64,000 nucleotides of DNA from Brugia malayi (taxonomy: Eukaryota; Nematoda; Chromadorea; Rhabditida; Onchocercidae). Positions within the stretch are counted from its first letter, which is position 1. Each line of letters starts with the position of its first letter. The notes beneath the pieces are model-generated. The model searched no databases. It was not told where the DNA came from and was given only the letters and a program-made list of their open reading frames with translations. Location of the stretch: the NCBI RefSeq assembly GCF_000002995.4, contig NW_025062475.1:11102187-11166186 (forward strand), in the 5' to 3' direction. Both the position numbers and the translations under genes were made by a program. This document shows, piece after piece, positions 1-15,200 of this stretch.

Positions 1-3000
1 TTTTTATGATCTACAACAACACTATTATAGATTTATTGTTTGGTTTTAATATTAAAAAAAAAAAAAATTTCAACTTTTCATTGTTTTTCTTTTTTTGCTT
101 TGAAATTCTTGAATTAATCGATTCAAGTCAATAGTCATTTATTGATCATTTGAGATAAATCAGTTTTTCTTTAGTGATAATAAAGCTTTTTTAGTTCTTA
201 GCAAATTCTTCCAGAAAATTTCCATAATTTATAAATTTCATAAATAAATAATAACTTTTTTTATTGTGAAATAATATATTTCATACAAAAGTAAAGAGAT
301 AGAAAGATTTATATAAAACATAGATCACTAAAGTAATAAAATTTTTAAGTAAAATTATCAAGTTTTGCTCTTTAAATAATTATTAACAGTTGAAAATGAA
401 AATGAAATTCATGAAAGGAGATAAAAGATTTGAAAAAAAAAAATGGTAGTGAAATTTTCACTCTTTTGAGATACTGATTAGCAAAATTTTCATTTTTTTT
501 TTTTTTTTTTTTTGTTTTAAATTCAAATGAAAAAAAAAATGACAAAATTACTGTAAAGAAGGAGAGAATTACAAGATTTGATGATAAATGATATCAAATT
601 AATAATCTTTGATGATAGCTAATTTAATAATTAGATAACATTGCTAATGTTACTTTTCACAAAAGTAATTTCGTAGAAAGCACAAAAAACAAAACAAAAT
701 AAAAATGTAAATAACATTAATTTTTACTGAGAATTTTTTGCTGAAGAAAAAAATAAAAAATGAAAATGAAATTAAGAAGAACAAAAATTCTTTCAATGAT
801 CTAAATTATTTCATGATTATTCTCATTAATCTAAAAACTATTTAGCAGGAACTTTTGAACAACATGAAGATTTCTTTTTTCAAAAAATTTAAATTTATAT
901 TTGAAAAGTTAATTTGTTTTCTTCTTCTTTTTTTTTTTTTGAGAGGAAAAAAATTCTTCAAAGTTGTTGTAATTGTTTGTTTTCGTTATTTTTTTTTGTC
1001 ATCAATGACTTGCTATAGTTGATGTATATTCATCCATTTGCAATATGTCATTCTAATTTTTTAACTAAAAATTTTTTTTCAAAAGAAAAAGAATGTTTTC
1101 AATAAATTTTTTAAAAAGAAAATTGAAATTTTTTCGTTTTTACTGCAATGTAAAATTGCAAAAAAAAAGGAAAAAACTTTTTTGTATATTATTTAAAATA
1201 TGCTTCTATAAAAATAATTAATTTTACATATTTTTATTGCCTATTTTACTAGCACTTCAGACTTTTTAAGCATCATAATTATATCTATTACTATTTGTAT
1301 TACATATATTCTACAACAGGAAACCAAAATATTTTTTGAAATAAATATTGTTATTTTGAAGAGAGAAAAAAATGATTTAATAAATAATTAATTAATAATT
1401 AAATCTAGAAAAGGTGAGAAAAAAGAAGAAAAATGATGAAAGATTGGTGTATTTAAAAAATATTATGCAAAAAGTGTTGATTAATCAATTTAGCAATTTC
1501 TTCTCATCTTGCTCCTTTTTTTTTTTTTTGATGAATATTAGCTTTTAGAAATTTTGTGTTGAAATTAATCAACAAATATTTTTCAAAATATGCCATTAAA
1601 ATTAATGAGTATTTATTTTGTGATAAAATACATTCGAATAAGTTATATTCGTTGAAAATTTATGAAACTTAACAAAATGAACAATCAATAATGATTACTG
1701 ATTATTTTATCAGAGTTATCACAAAGAAATGTTATCTGATTAAAACAGTGATATTTTTTACTTTTATGCACATAAAATATTGCAAAAAAAGGGAATTCAG
1801 GAATTATATGATAACAGCACTGATAATCATTACTGATAAGTGATAAAATATCCTAAATGTAATGTATGAAAGCATGCAATTCATGCAATTTGCTCTTGCA
1901 TCTCTTTTCGTTGATTAAAACAATTTGTAATTATAAAAAGAAAAAAAAATTATTTCAGTAAGGCAGGAAGAAGAGTTGAAGAAAAAATTGCAAAATAGAA
2001 TGGCGATGACAGAGAAAAAGAAAAAGAAAAATAGGAAAAGAGCAATAATGAAAATGCAAACATAAATAAAAATATAATGTAAAATGGTTAACTGAGATGT
2101 ATAACTGAGATTAATGTGAAATCGATCAAAGCGCAATATTCACTAACAATGATTGCAAAAACTTTTGTTAAACTTTTAAATTCAAAAAAAAAAAAAAAAA
2201 AAAGAAAAAAATAAAATCAAAGAAATGAAAAGAAAAGAACAAATGAAGTCTACCAATAATTTTACTCCTTAATTATCAGTATTACTTTATTAATTATTAC
2301 TAATAATTATTTAAAGGAACAATATTCAGCAAAACTTCAGTTGTCTTTATGAGTGTAAATTTATTTAGATATGAATATATCAATTAATTCTAGAAGTGTA
2401 AATTTTTAAATTCTGTTATTTGAAAAATGTTTTTAATTCAAATTCTAAATGACTTTATGTAACAGAAAATGAATGATTGATTATCTCAATGTAAAAAAAA
2501 AGACAATGCAAAATTGATTAATATGCTAAAAGCGAAAAATGGAAAAGTAAGATTTAATAAAAGTACAATGTTTCTAAAGTATAATAAAAGTTAGACTTTA
2601 TCAATTTTTTCCGGTTTCTGGATCAGTATTTTCTAAAGACGAAAGTTTTGCAATTTCATGGTTGTAATAAAGTAGTCATTGATAATAAAATTTATGTAAA
2701 TATATATGTATATCATTTATCATCACTACATTATCATCCATAGCATTATAATTCTGCTCATTCGGATAAGTTAACATTTCATTTGATGTTTAAATTTAAA
2801 CAAAAATAAAAAACCGACTTTTAAAAAAAATAAAAAACGAAAAAAAAGTTTTTTTTTCTCTTTAAATTAATTATTAATTGTTTTGTTAGAGAAAAGAAAA
2901 TGTTTCATCTAACTGAGCAAATTATGAGAAGTAAAAAAAGTGGAAAAATTATAAAATTGATATGTAGCATTATAAATTATCTTTTTATTGAACATAAAAA

Positions 3001-6000
3001 TTATAACCTTTAAGTGATTTCTTTAAAGTTTCCATTTATAGATTGGTTAACTAATAGCGTACTTAATGTAGTATATGTTTGATTCAATGAAAATTTCACA
3101 TTTAGAAATTAAAAAAAAGAAAGAAAAAAAAAGTGAATAAATAAAAGAAGCAGAAAGGAAAAAGATAACAAATTATTGTTAGCAACTTTAAATGAAATAA
3201 AAATTTTTTTACGGAAATTTTCAAACAATCATAGGCATATTTCTAAGATTTTACATTATATAAAAGCATAGAATTTTCAAATTAATGATTAATTGAAATG
3301 ATTCAAAATGTTAAAGAAAAAAAAATTAGAAATGTTTTATTTATGTAAGACACAACAATAAAAATTATTAGCAATCTTTCCTATTCAGTTCATTCAAAAA
3401 TAGAAATTGGAATTTTAGGCAATCATTGAAATTCTTGAAAAGAAATTTTAGTTTGCACCGAATTAAGCTTTTTGCACAAGTGAAAAATGCTAGAATGCCA
3501 AAAAATTTTAAACCATATGGTCTACATTGAAAAATAATTTTATTTTAAAAATATCTATTCAGGCAACAAAAAAAAATTAGCGGATTTTTTCAAATATTTT
3601 TTGATCAATATTATCATGGCTTGCATTACTGTAGCCTCGTCATGTCCTGCATTACTTTAACGTTATCATGGCTTGCATTACTGTAATGTTACCATGGTTT
3701 GCATTACTGTAATATCATCGTGGGTTGCATTACTGTAATGTTATCATGGCCTGTATTACTGTAACGTTATCATAGCTTGCATTACTGTAGTCTCATCATG
3801 GCTTGCATTACTGTAATATCATCGTGGGTTGCATTACTGTAATGTTATCATGGCTTGCATTACCGTAATCATCATGGCTTTTAAAAGTGCGAAACGATTG
3901 AAAAAATTGGAACGATGAAAAGCGAGCGCGAAATTTTTGATTTATTACCAAAGGGAATTAAATGTTACTTGAAATTGCACATCATACTGATCTAATTGAT
4001 AAATATTTATACTGAGAGATTACTAATTCATAATATTTTAATTACCTTAAATTAATAAAATTGATAAGCTAAATTCATTGCATCAAATGATAGATATATA
4101 TTTTACAACTAGTACAACTGATCAGAATTTGTGAAAAATTATTTTTGTTAAAATTTAAAATTCTCACTTTAGATTGTTTATTACACGAGCGATAAAAGTT
4201 TCAAAATTTTTCAGACAAATTAATAAATCAATTACAAGGCCTAGTAGGCTAACTTTACTACTATTTTATTGTTTTATAGAAAGCATTAATTAGTCATAGC
4301 TCATGATTATATTTCAATCATTTTTAATTAGAGTTTTATTACCGAATTTTAAATTACTCTCCATATTGCCACAAAAAAAAATTTTTTTTATTTTACCAAA
4401 CATATAAATAATATCATAATAATGAGATTTGACGAGAAATTAGTAAAACTATGTTAATTATTAAATTATTTTTCAAGTTAATTAAAATTATTCCTCAAAA
4501 GTTATCCATGAAAATATAGAAAGTAATTATTTATATTAAATTATAAATAATATCCTTCTTTTACTAGTTCAATAATGAAATAAACTAATGGATGTATAAG
4601 GCTAAAAACTGATTAAGTAATTACTGTTTCATTTACTTATACTTTATGGAATTGACAAGAAGTTATTTTGATAATGTTTGTCATCTAAAAATAAAGCAAA
4701 TAAGTGGGATGGAATGAATGTCGATGATAAAAGATTAAATGCAATGCTTCCAGCGTAACTTTTTCGGAAATTTGAATTTAACAAGTTTAAAATGAATGAT
4801 AAAATTTATGATTCCATATATTAAATGGCAAAACAGTGTGATAACAAAATGATACGCAAAATATTTATTTATACATATATGTGTGTGGAACTGAAAACAA
4901 AAATTTTAAAATAAAAAATATAAATATTTCAACAATAAAAGCGTCGAATAAGCGAAATAATATTTTCTTTTAAGAAAAAAAAAATAATAGACAATGAATA
5001 GAAAAATAAACAATAATAAAAAAGAAATAGAATAAAAATTATTAAATATGAAGCACCAAAATATTCACTGATACAATATGGCATGAAAAAGTTATTAATA
5101 CAAAATGGCCACAAATTCTATAAAATTTTAAAATTCATAACAAAATTTTTGTTTTTGTTTTTTACAAAAACTAAAACTAATATATGGCATTGTTATAATA
5201 TACCAAATAATGCTTACATGTCATGAAATAATTGATAATAATTTGAGCAAAAGCAAAAAGCAAAAACAAAAACAAAGACAAAGCAATGGATATAGTTATA
5301 TTTGAAATTGGCTAGTAAAAAATTTTAACTTCCACAAAAAGTTTTGTAACAATAAATGTAAAATACTTTTGCTCAGAAAAATGAAAATCAAAAATTAAGA
5401 ATTCCTCTTTCGTTTGAGTTTCAAAAAGGAAATTTTTCCATTTATTATTTTATATAAAAGTTTTTAAAAGTAAAATAAATTGTACTTAGTTACTCGTAAA
5501 TACAAAAGTGGTCGAAATTATTTACAAAAAGTAATCAAAAAAATACCGATTTTAGATAATTTACAACACTTTCAATATAACTACAATGGTTAGATTTTCT
5601 TTAAAATGAATTAATAAAGCCGCTAAGATCTTAAATCATTTCTTACTTTTCATTTAAAAGCAATATAAAAGAATCATAAATGCGTCTTTGAAATAAGCAA
5701 GTAATAAATGAAGTCAAAAAATTGAATTAGAAAAGTGGAAAATGAAAATTATATAGATAGCACCTTGGGACCAATTTAACAGGTAAGCTGCATAAAACAA
5801 ATATTTTTTTTTTAAGTGACAAAAAAGTGAATTTACAACGATCAATTCAATAATATAATAAGCTTCACAAATTCAAAAATTTCAATGATAAAATTACTTT
5901 GGAATTTTAGAAAATTATTTAAAAACTTTAATTTGCAAATTTAAAAGATTCATTTCGTTATTCTTGAATTTGCTTTCTTTTTCTTTTCTCAAAGTGCAGA

Positions 6001-6271
6001 AAATTCTTGTGAGAAGTAAAATTTAATAAATACACAAACATTAATAAACAAACAGATATTATCACAACAAATTATAACTATGAATGTCATCAACCCGTGT
6101 GCATAAAAAATACCCATTTTAGAAAACATAAGAAACAAAAGAAATAAATATTATTTTTTCTTATCTTTTCTTTATCATCTCATTTTTCTCTTTAAAGATA
6201 ATTAATTCATTTAAATTTTATAACAATAAATAGGATAGAATTCGAAAATGTTTAAAAATAGACTAATAATT
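1..6271. other. AT-rich non-coding region downstream of ina-1
   Basis: This stretch lies 3' of the minus-strand integrin gene. It is dominated by A/T homopolymer runs and simple AT-rich sequence. Open frames here are short, lysine/asparagine or phenylalanine-rich, and show no recognisable domain. The only organised element seen is the tandem repeat at 3611-3880. The ina-1 3'UTR must lie just below 6272, but I could not place a clear AATAAA on the minus strand. Confidence 0.7.
3611..3880. repeat. 26-bp minisatellite, about 11 copies, with 4-unit higher-order period
   Basis: Roughly 26-bp units built around the core TCATGGCTTGCATTACTGTA are repeated head to tail, with substitutions such as ATCGTGGGTTGC and TCATGTCCTGC. 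A distinctive pair of variant units at about 3704-3752 recurs at about 3809-3857, offset by 104 bp (four units), so the array probably grew partly by duplication of a four-unit block. No coding meaning is apparent. Confidence 0.85.
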
Positions 6272-9200
6272 CTATGCCTCACTTGTTTCCTCACGTCGAA
6301 ATTGATATTCAGCCTGATATAGTGTTGGATGATGTGGACGATTACGTTTAAAGAATCCACACTTCCAAAAAATGAGTATTAAAATTAATAAAATTAATAG
6401 GCCTAGGAGAGCAGCTGCAATAATTACCCACCACGGAATTGGTGCTGTTTCCGGTATAGCTGGTCGATCCGGATATGCATGAGTTGATGCAAATGCAAAA
6501 TTATTTCGCGTATTTCTTTCTTCAATACCTTGTTCTTGATCCAGAATTAATCGACCGGACGATAAAATTTCAACATATGCTATATCATAATAATCCTTAA
6601 AGAAGAAAAAAAAAAGTAGGCAATGTTAAAGAACAGTAACATTGGTTGATTGCTAAAATATCTTAGTGATTTATTCCAGTGTGTAGATTAAATAAATTAC
6701 GAATAAAATTTACTCACAAAAATTTGCATTTCTTTTTTTTTGTATGTGAATGCTTATAGTGTTGAAAGATAGCACTATTGATCAATTTTTTAATTAATTT
6801 AATTAGAAAAGTCACTTCAACAAAAGTAGCATTCCATAAACGTGACCGGAAATCTATTACTGCAGCAGCATCAACGTCCAGAAAATCGAAATGACATGTG
6901 ACTGTGAAACATTTCGCTGTCTTATCAGCACAATTCTGCAAAGAACAGAATTTTATTTTTGTTAAATTTATGAACACTGAACTGTGTACAGCATACTTTT
7001 GTTATTTATTTATTCTAAAAGAAAATAAAACTTTCCGCCTGGAAATGAAAATGCTGAAGAGAGGAAATTAGAGTGTTTCGAAAATTTAATCATATTTAAC
7101 GTACTTTTCTTATCTTTACACACTATCTTGAAAAAAAAAAAATTAATTCCCAACAAGTAAATAATTATTTATTATTACTAAATGTCCAGCGAAGCAAATT
7201 TTTCTGAATAACTGAAATTATTTTTTGTTTTGTAAAACAAAAAAAAGAAAAGAAATGTGACACAATAAGAAACTTACCACTCTGACAATTTCAACTTCTT
7301 CACCTGATTTTTCTCGAATTTTTGTTGATTTTATTCTCAGCTCTCGAGATGGCCTCTTTTCGCGGTGCTCTTTAATTGTTCGCTGAAAAAATTTCAGCAT
7401 TATCAAATATTTTTGAAAATATTCGTTAATGAGATGATAGTGGTGCTTTTGTCACATGTTTTAAGCTTTAGTACTTATATGAAAATAAAACAATTAAATA
7501 ATAGCAGAAGAGAAAGTAAGAAAAGAAGGAAAACTATTACAATTATTGTCACATTACCACTCCGTTTAGATCTATTTTATTCTAATTTAACATTTCCAAA
7601 TGAAATGTACAAATTAGTGAGAAAAATTACACTTAATTATCCCTTTTAATTAGAAAAATTACACTTAATTATTCCTATTTTAATTAGAATCATTACACCA
7701 TCCAACATTATAATCTAAAAAGATGGCTTTTCTTCTTATTGAAAAGATAATAGTTGTTTCATTATATCATTTTTTTTTTCATGAAAATGCACAGTTATGA
7801 TGATAGATAACCTTTAAATGAAGAAAAAAAGGTCACCAAAGCATTGAATGATCGATCGTATGAATGATATTACTAATAACGAAATAACATTCATAAATAA
7901 AAATGTTTAATGGATTGTAAAAATGATTTTCAATTAAAAATAATATGATAATTAATATGTTTTATGTATTAGATCGTAATTTAGCCTCACCTTAAATCGA
8001 TTCAGGTCTTCGTCATCTTCGTCATTTTCCTGATCCATGTCATCGTTATTGTCATCCTCATAGTATTGCTCATTTCCGGTTTCAAGAAGAAATTTCAGCT
8101 GTAACGGATTGATCCATTCATGTGGTAAAACCATCGTACATTGCTTGATATCTTTACTGTTATCAGTATTAGTTAATTGCATTGTTGGTGTTTCCATAAG
8201 GTATAATGCCCATTTACCTGTTGTAAACACACTTGCCATCTGATAAGGCCAATCAACCTGAAATTTAATCAAATCTAATTCACAGAAAATTTTTATTTGA
8301 AAATAAAAATAGAAAGAAAAAATAGATTTGATTTAAATCTTATAAATGTAATTTGATATTTCTGACCTGAAGGGTGACATTTGACACTGACCAAGGTCCT
8401 TTATTTGTGACAGTATATTTATGCACGACAAGTGGTCCAACATCTGCATCAAATTCCATCTCTGACTCACCTTTCATTTCACCGCCATACCTAATTATTA
8501 CAAAATTTAAATTTTAATATAGTGAATCCTAAATCAAAATACCTCTAGCATATTTGATAAGCTACTAATGAGTAATTAATTTCTTTTTCTGTACACAAAT
8601 AGAAGTAATACAGATACCTTTCTGTATATTATATATCATTAATAACTCTGAAAACTACATAATTGCTCGATTAGCAAAGGACAAGTAAATTTTTAATTGA
8701 ATCAATAAATAATTTAGTAATTTATTAATTGAATTGATAAAAATTTATTAAATAATTTAAAAAATTTATCCGTCCTAATATAATGTTTATTTTCAATTAA
8801 TTTGATGTGAAATAATTGTTCTGTTAATAAATTTCAGGAAAGAATTAACTTACCTAACAATGGAAGGATCAGAAACAGCGCTAAGCTCTAACTCAGCTCG
8901 TTTGATTACACGTACGACAGTTTTCCATGAATTATCATCCAAATTCTTCTCATCACTGGTACTATTAACAAAAGCTCGAAACTCCAAAGGTTTACCTAAA
9001 CCTTCCGTACGTCCACGTGCTATACGGAAGCTAAGCTCGAATTTCAACTAAAAAAACATTGGAGTAAATTTATTTTAGCTAAAATCTATTTGTAAATATT
9101 TGCAATAATATAATTTTGTGGAATTTTCGCTCAAATTTCATATTCCATTTAATTCAATTCATTCTGATCAAAAACATTTGAAAATGTTTAAATGTAAAAA

Positions 9201-12200
9201 ATACTTTAAAAAAAAATTTTTTTTTGAGATTTATTAATTTGAAGACTAATTTATTTATAATTATATATTACTAATGATTAATAGCAAATAAGGATAAGTA
9301 ATATTACTTAAGTTATTAAAAGTAAATAAATAAACCTGTTTATTTGGTTCCATAGGATTTCCAAGTGATATGATAGCTAGATTACCTTTGAAATCATCAA
9401 TATTGACAGGACTATCTTTTCTAATCAAAATTGGAATATCTAATTCATCCGAATTGTATTCAATGAATAATGTTGCCTCATAGGCTCTTTCAGCATTGTT
9501 TTTAACCAAAAATGATATATCAATGGTGGTTTTTTCACCTACTTGTGTTACATATGTTCCATCTTCTTCTTGCCTAAAAAATAAATTTTTTAAATCTCAA
9601 TAAAATAACTATTCAAACAGCAAAAAAAAAAAAAAAAATGAAGTATTATAAAGTTAGAGTAATTCTTTTCAAATCATTATTTTTCTTTTTGTAAATTTTC
9701 ACATTAACTACTATTTCACTAATTTTATAAACAAATTTGAGTTGCAATTAATTAATTCAATTTTGTTGAATAATTTTTTCAAATTTGCATTTTACCACTT
9801 ACGATATTCCCGGTAGCACAGCTAGTAGTTGCAAATCACTTGTACAAACATTATCAACACCACATTTTCGATTAAAGTGTATCTGTGATAAATCTGAGTG
9901 ATAAGCTAATGCAGGTGTAAAAAAAAAATAAAGAGATAAGAGATAGAAATGAGAAATTAATTAATTTTTCAAAGCATCAAATAACAAGATAAATTCTTTT
10001 TTCTTTTTAAATTACTAAAGATTACTAATAACTTATAAGTAATATACTCAGTTTTGAATAATTTAACAGTGCTAATTATCTGTCCTCTAATGATTTTGTC
10101 ATCTTGCGAGAAACTTACAATGAATGTATCCTCAGATCCATACTTATTCAAAACAGGATATAAATTCATATCAACTATTTTGCCACCATTTCGAGGCATT
10201 TTTGGGATCGCTTCATTTCGTAATTGCACAGAAAATCGTAATTTTATTGGATTTATCCAATCGCTATTTGTATTCTAAAAAGAAAAAACAAACAACCGCT
10301 TACTTTGATGATAATAATATAATCAGAAATGAGCTTAAAAATAAGAAAGTGTTTTAAAAAAGCATAAATATCTCAATGAAATCGGATTTTAATTTAATCT
10401 ACATAATAAGACAAATATGAAATAAACAAATTTTGTGAAGAAAGAATTGAATAATTAAAAGTTATCATATGAATAAGATAATTGGAAATTACTAAAAATT
10501 TTAAAAAGAAAATAAAATAATAAAAAGTTCTAAAAAAGAATTTAGCATACTGTAATGAAAAGTTTGTGATTTTTTATTTGTGGTTTTTGATTAGCACCTC
10601 GTCCACAATTCCACGTGTAATTCTCCTTGCGTGATTCAAGGATACGTGCTCGAGTCCCTACTCCTGAACTCATTGCTATAACCTAGAAAAAACTTTTTAA
10701 GTCGGTTAAAGTCTGTTAAGAACTATTGCATTATGTATAAAAACATCGTTTATAGCAATCAAACAAAAAAAGAAACCGTAAAGTTTCCGGAAACGTTCTA
10801 TCTATCAGTTATCATTTTCATATTCTAATATTATATCTCAATATACATATGAACCAAATTTTTTTTTTTTCTGGAAATTAAAAGTATTAATTTTGAAAGT
10901 AATTGCAAAGAAAAAAAATACAAATTTATCAAATTTCAAATATAACGAGATGACTTTGTAAAAAAAAAAAATTGAAATTTAAAAATAACTTACCTCAAGC
11001 ATACATTTAAAAACATCACTATCAAAATTTAGTAACTTTGATGAATTTTTTATATTTGTTTTATCCATCGATAGTTCCGTACTGATTGAAAAACTATAAA
11101 ATACCATAAAAATGATTGAATTCTATTCTATCACATAAAAAATTTTTTAATTATATAAGCGATATACTTATTAATAAATAATATATGTATATTTGAAAGA
11201 AGGAATAAAAATTGAAATAGTTTTTTAACTGTATAATATTTCAAATTTATTTGAATTTTGTAAATTACTTCCAATTAGAAAAGAAAATTTTCCTTCTTTT
11301 TTTAAAAATTAAGAAAGAAATATTATTAATTTTGATAGATTTATAAGAACTAAAATTAATTAATATTGATTTTATGATTAAAAATTAATGAATGAGTAAG
11401 TGTGCATACCATGTTTGTGCAGTTCTAAAACACGATGAGTCACCGTCGATATCAATTTTCATATCATTATCAATATGCTGAGCAGTGATATAAATTACTG
11501 GCCTAGCTCGAAGTAGGATGACTGTATCAGATGCAAAAGCACCAATAACTAAATCATTGTAACCATTGCCATCCAAATCTGATCCACCGGATAATGAAAA
11601 TCCAAAAGTTTTCAGTGCTTTCATATGCAAATTTATTCGTGGTAATTCATCAGCACTTATTATCTAAATTATGTACAAAATTTTAGGAAAAAAAAAAAAA
11701 GATTAAATTATGAATAGGTAGAATAGTTAATGATAGAGTGAAAATAAACAAAAACAAAAACAAAACAAAATAGATCGAAAAAATAGAAAATTTTGTGATA
11801 AAAAATAATTAGGAAAACTTTCTAAATAATAACCTGTACAGGTTCAGGTTTAAAGGTATTTGATGATTTTGCACCAAGATAAATGTACACTGCACCTTTA
11901 CCATTATCAGTAAATGGTGCACCAACAGCGAAATCTAAATAAAATAGTAATCAAATGAATGAAGTAATTTTTTATGAAATTATATAAAACTCATTAATTA
12001 TCATTGAAATATTTTTGATAGTGATAGAAATAATTTTAATAAATTAAAAAAGAATGTATGTCATATTTTACAATTATTAATTTTCCTTTTTTTTTTTCTT
12101 TCAATAAGTTAATTTCTAATTTTATCATTTATAATCTTTTCATTATAAACAGTTTTTTTCCTCTTTTTTTTTTTTTTTTTGCTTTTTATTTATTGTGAGA

Positions 12201-15200
12201 TTATATTTCAATGTTTACAGTTGCAAAATATGAGATTCGTTTCAGTTGAAAAAGTTTAACAAACAAACAAAAATTTCTCATTTTTCGAAATATGAAAAAA
12301 AAAGAACAAAATTGTATGTTTGACAAACAATGAAAAAATTAAAAATAAATTAGTGATTTCAGTTTGAGATAAAAACGCTAACGATCAGTTCTTCTCTTCT
12401 AAAAATATTTTTTGTTTCGAAATGCAAATGCATCAATTGAATTATCTTATTTTTTTCTAAAATATCTTATATTATCTAATGGAAAAAGAAAAAATTACTG
12501 CAACAATAGATTTGGAATAAATTTCATGCAAACAATTATAAACGAAAAGATTTTCTATCATTAAATCATATTATTCATTTTTTCATTATTTCTTTGAAAT
12601 TTCACATAGATATCAAATTTTCATCTCATCAAAATTTCCTCCAAATTTGTGTTTTGTTAAAATAAATTTGATTTTAAAATAATTGCGTTCATAAATTATT
12701 AATAAATCATTTTAAAGTTACGGTTTCGTCGATTCTAATCGAACAATAATTAGCAAAGAATATTGAAAAAAAATTTTCGATTCAAATATTTAAATTATTT
12801 TGGCTCAAATGCTAAAATATTTGAATTGATGAATAAATCTTTCCTCTTTTTCTCTCTGTCGCATTATTACCATTTATTTGTCTATTTTTTATTTACATAA
12901 AAGGTAATGAATAAGTTATACCGTTGTAATTATTATTATCACCGTCCACGTTTCCCAGACGTGTTATTGCTAGACCAAATTGCGAGTAAATTCCTTGACC
13001 GCGAATTTTAATTGGCTTTAGGAAGACGTTCGCATTTTCATGACGTTTACGTCGAATTCCGGATGAATAAAATATATATACAGCACCACCAAATGAGCCA
13101 TCAACTGTTTCTGAGTATTCAAAAGGTGCTCCAACTAATAAATCATCAAATCTGAAAATTGCAAAACTTTTTATTTATTTGTTTTATTTGTCTGTTTATT
13201 TATTTATTTGTTTGCCCATTTATTTATTTATTATCCTACGATGTATAATACTTGAAAACAATGATTGTCCATTAATATACTGCAATCGTAACAACAAAAA
13301 CGAAATGCTAACCTATCATTGTTTAGATCGATAACTTCAATTGCATAACCAAATGCTGAGCCAAGTTGTGAACCTTGGAGCATAAAGCTATCTTCCGTAA
13401 GGGTCAAATAATGCGAAGTTTGAGAATTCGGTGAATGACCGTTACGGAATGGCAGAAAAGTTACAGCACCCGTTTGATTGTATCGCGTAGCACCGGCCAC
13501 AATTGTTGTATTATCTTTATCTTCAAACCTGTAATCATTTGTTAAATTGAATTTGAAATAATCGAAATAAAAATAACTTGAAGAGAAATATACTCGGCTT
13601 CAACTTAAAGTAGTAAATGATACGTTAGGTTTAAATTGAGTAATAAAAGAATACTTTAAAATATTTCTTTTCTGAGTAATAACTGCAATTTATATTTCTA
13701 TAGAATATTAAGTGCAAAAAAAAAAAGTATTGTAAGTATTACTTTAGTCACTCAATTTCAACATCAAATTAAACATTTGATGGGAAAAATATTTTTAGTA
13801 TGTAATTATTGTGAGAAAATGATTGTCCATTTTCATACAATAGTAATAAATTTCTTTTTTTTTTTTTTTTTTGACAGATTAAATTAGCATTTTTTTTTGG
13901 TGGTTTTTGGTAATAAAAAAAAGTTGAGATAGGCAAAACAATAAGAAAAAAAAAAATGATTTAAGTCACTGATTTGAAAAAAGTTTTTAATTACCTCTGA
14001 GTTAAAATTAGTTTTTATAGCTTTTAATTCTATCAAACTTTTGCCAAAATTTTTGAATTCACAAACTTACTGAACTTATATGATGGGAAATTTTAGGTAA
14101 TATAGAATGATTTCATAAATAATATATGCAGTAATTTTAAAAATGAATTATATTTTCATAAATAAAATTTCAAATCACTTAAATTTTGAATTTTATTGAT
14201 AATTTTACAAATATTATAAAAAATATAACTTTATAGAAAATTTTTTGAATTTTTACAAAAATTTCTTTTTTCCATTTAATTGTCAATTCAAAATTTTTAT
14301 TTTCCTAGCACTTTCTTTTCTTTTTTCTGAATAATCTTTGAAAAAGATTTTTGAGAAAGAGAAAAAAAAATGAAATAAAATTTAGGATTTAAATTACCAA
14401 AAACCAAAACGACCATGTCGTACAGAAAATCCAAGATAATCATGTCCTTGGAACTTCGATCGTATACCATGCAATTTTGGATCGACACCCATTGTCCAGC
14501 GATCGCGATTCATTGCAAATATATCTTTTGGATAGTATCGTCCAAATACACCACCTGTCCACTTTTTTGCACCAGGTAAACCTGAAATGTCACCATGACA
14601 CATATGAGACAAATGTCTTTCATCATTCCTTCTTTCCTTGTAACATTATAAAATTTTTATTGAAAAATTAATTATAGCTTCTAGGAAATGTTTTTTTTTT
14701 TTTTCTTTTTAAATTCTTTTTGAAAAAAATCAAAAAAAAAAAATTTAATTTAATCCTTCACTAACAATTGATTTGAATTGGCTAACTTTTTAACACTGAT
14801 ATAACAATTTTAATTCTTTTATTTCCTCTTCTTTTCTTTTTCTTTTACTTTATTCCATCAGTATGTAATTAATCATTTCAGTATTATTTAAAACTTTTTT
14901 GTCCAGAATTTTCTCGAAAGAAATGTTTTTTATCAAAGCTTCAACGGTTTTTCTTTCTTTTTTTTTACATTTAAAAATCGATTTCTTTCTTTTACAAAAA
15001 AAAAAAAAAAAAAAAAAGATAACAATATTAAACAGTTGTAAGCATTGAGGAAAGCAATATTCTTTTGATATCACTCAATCAGAAGTAGAAAAGGCTAAAT
15101 GATAGCAATGAGAAATGATAACACAATTGCAAATAGTAAACAAGCAAGCCTAAAATTCCGAATAAATTTTTAGAAAAACTAAACTTTATCATATCAAGTT

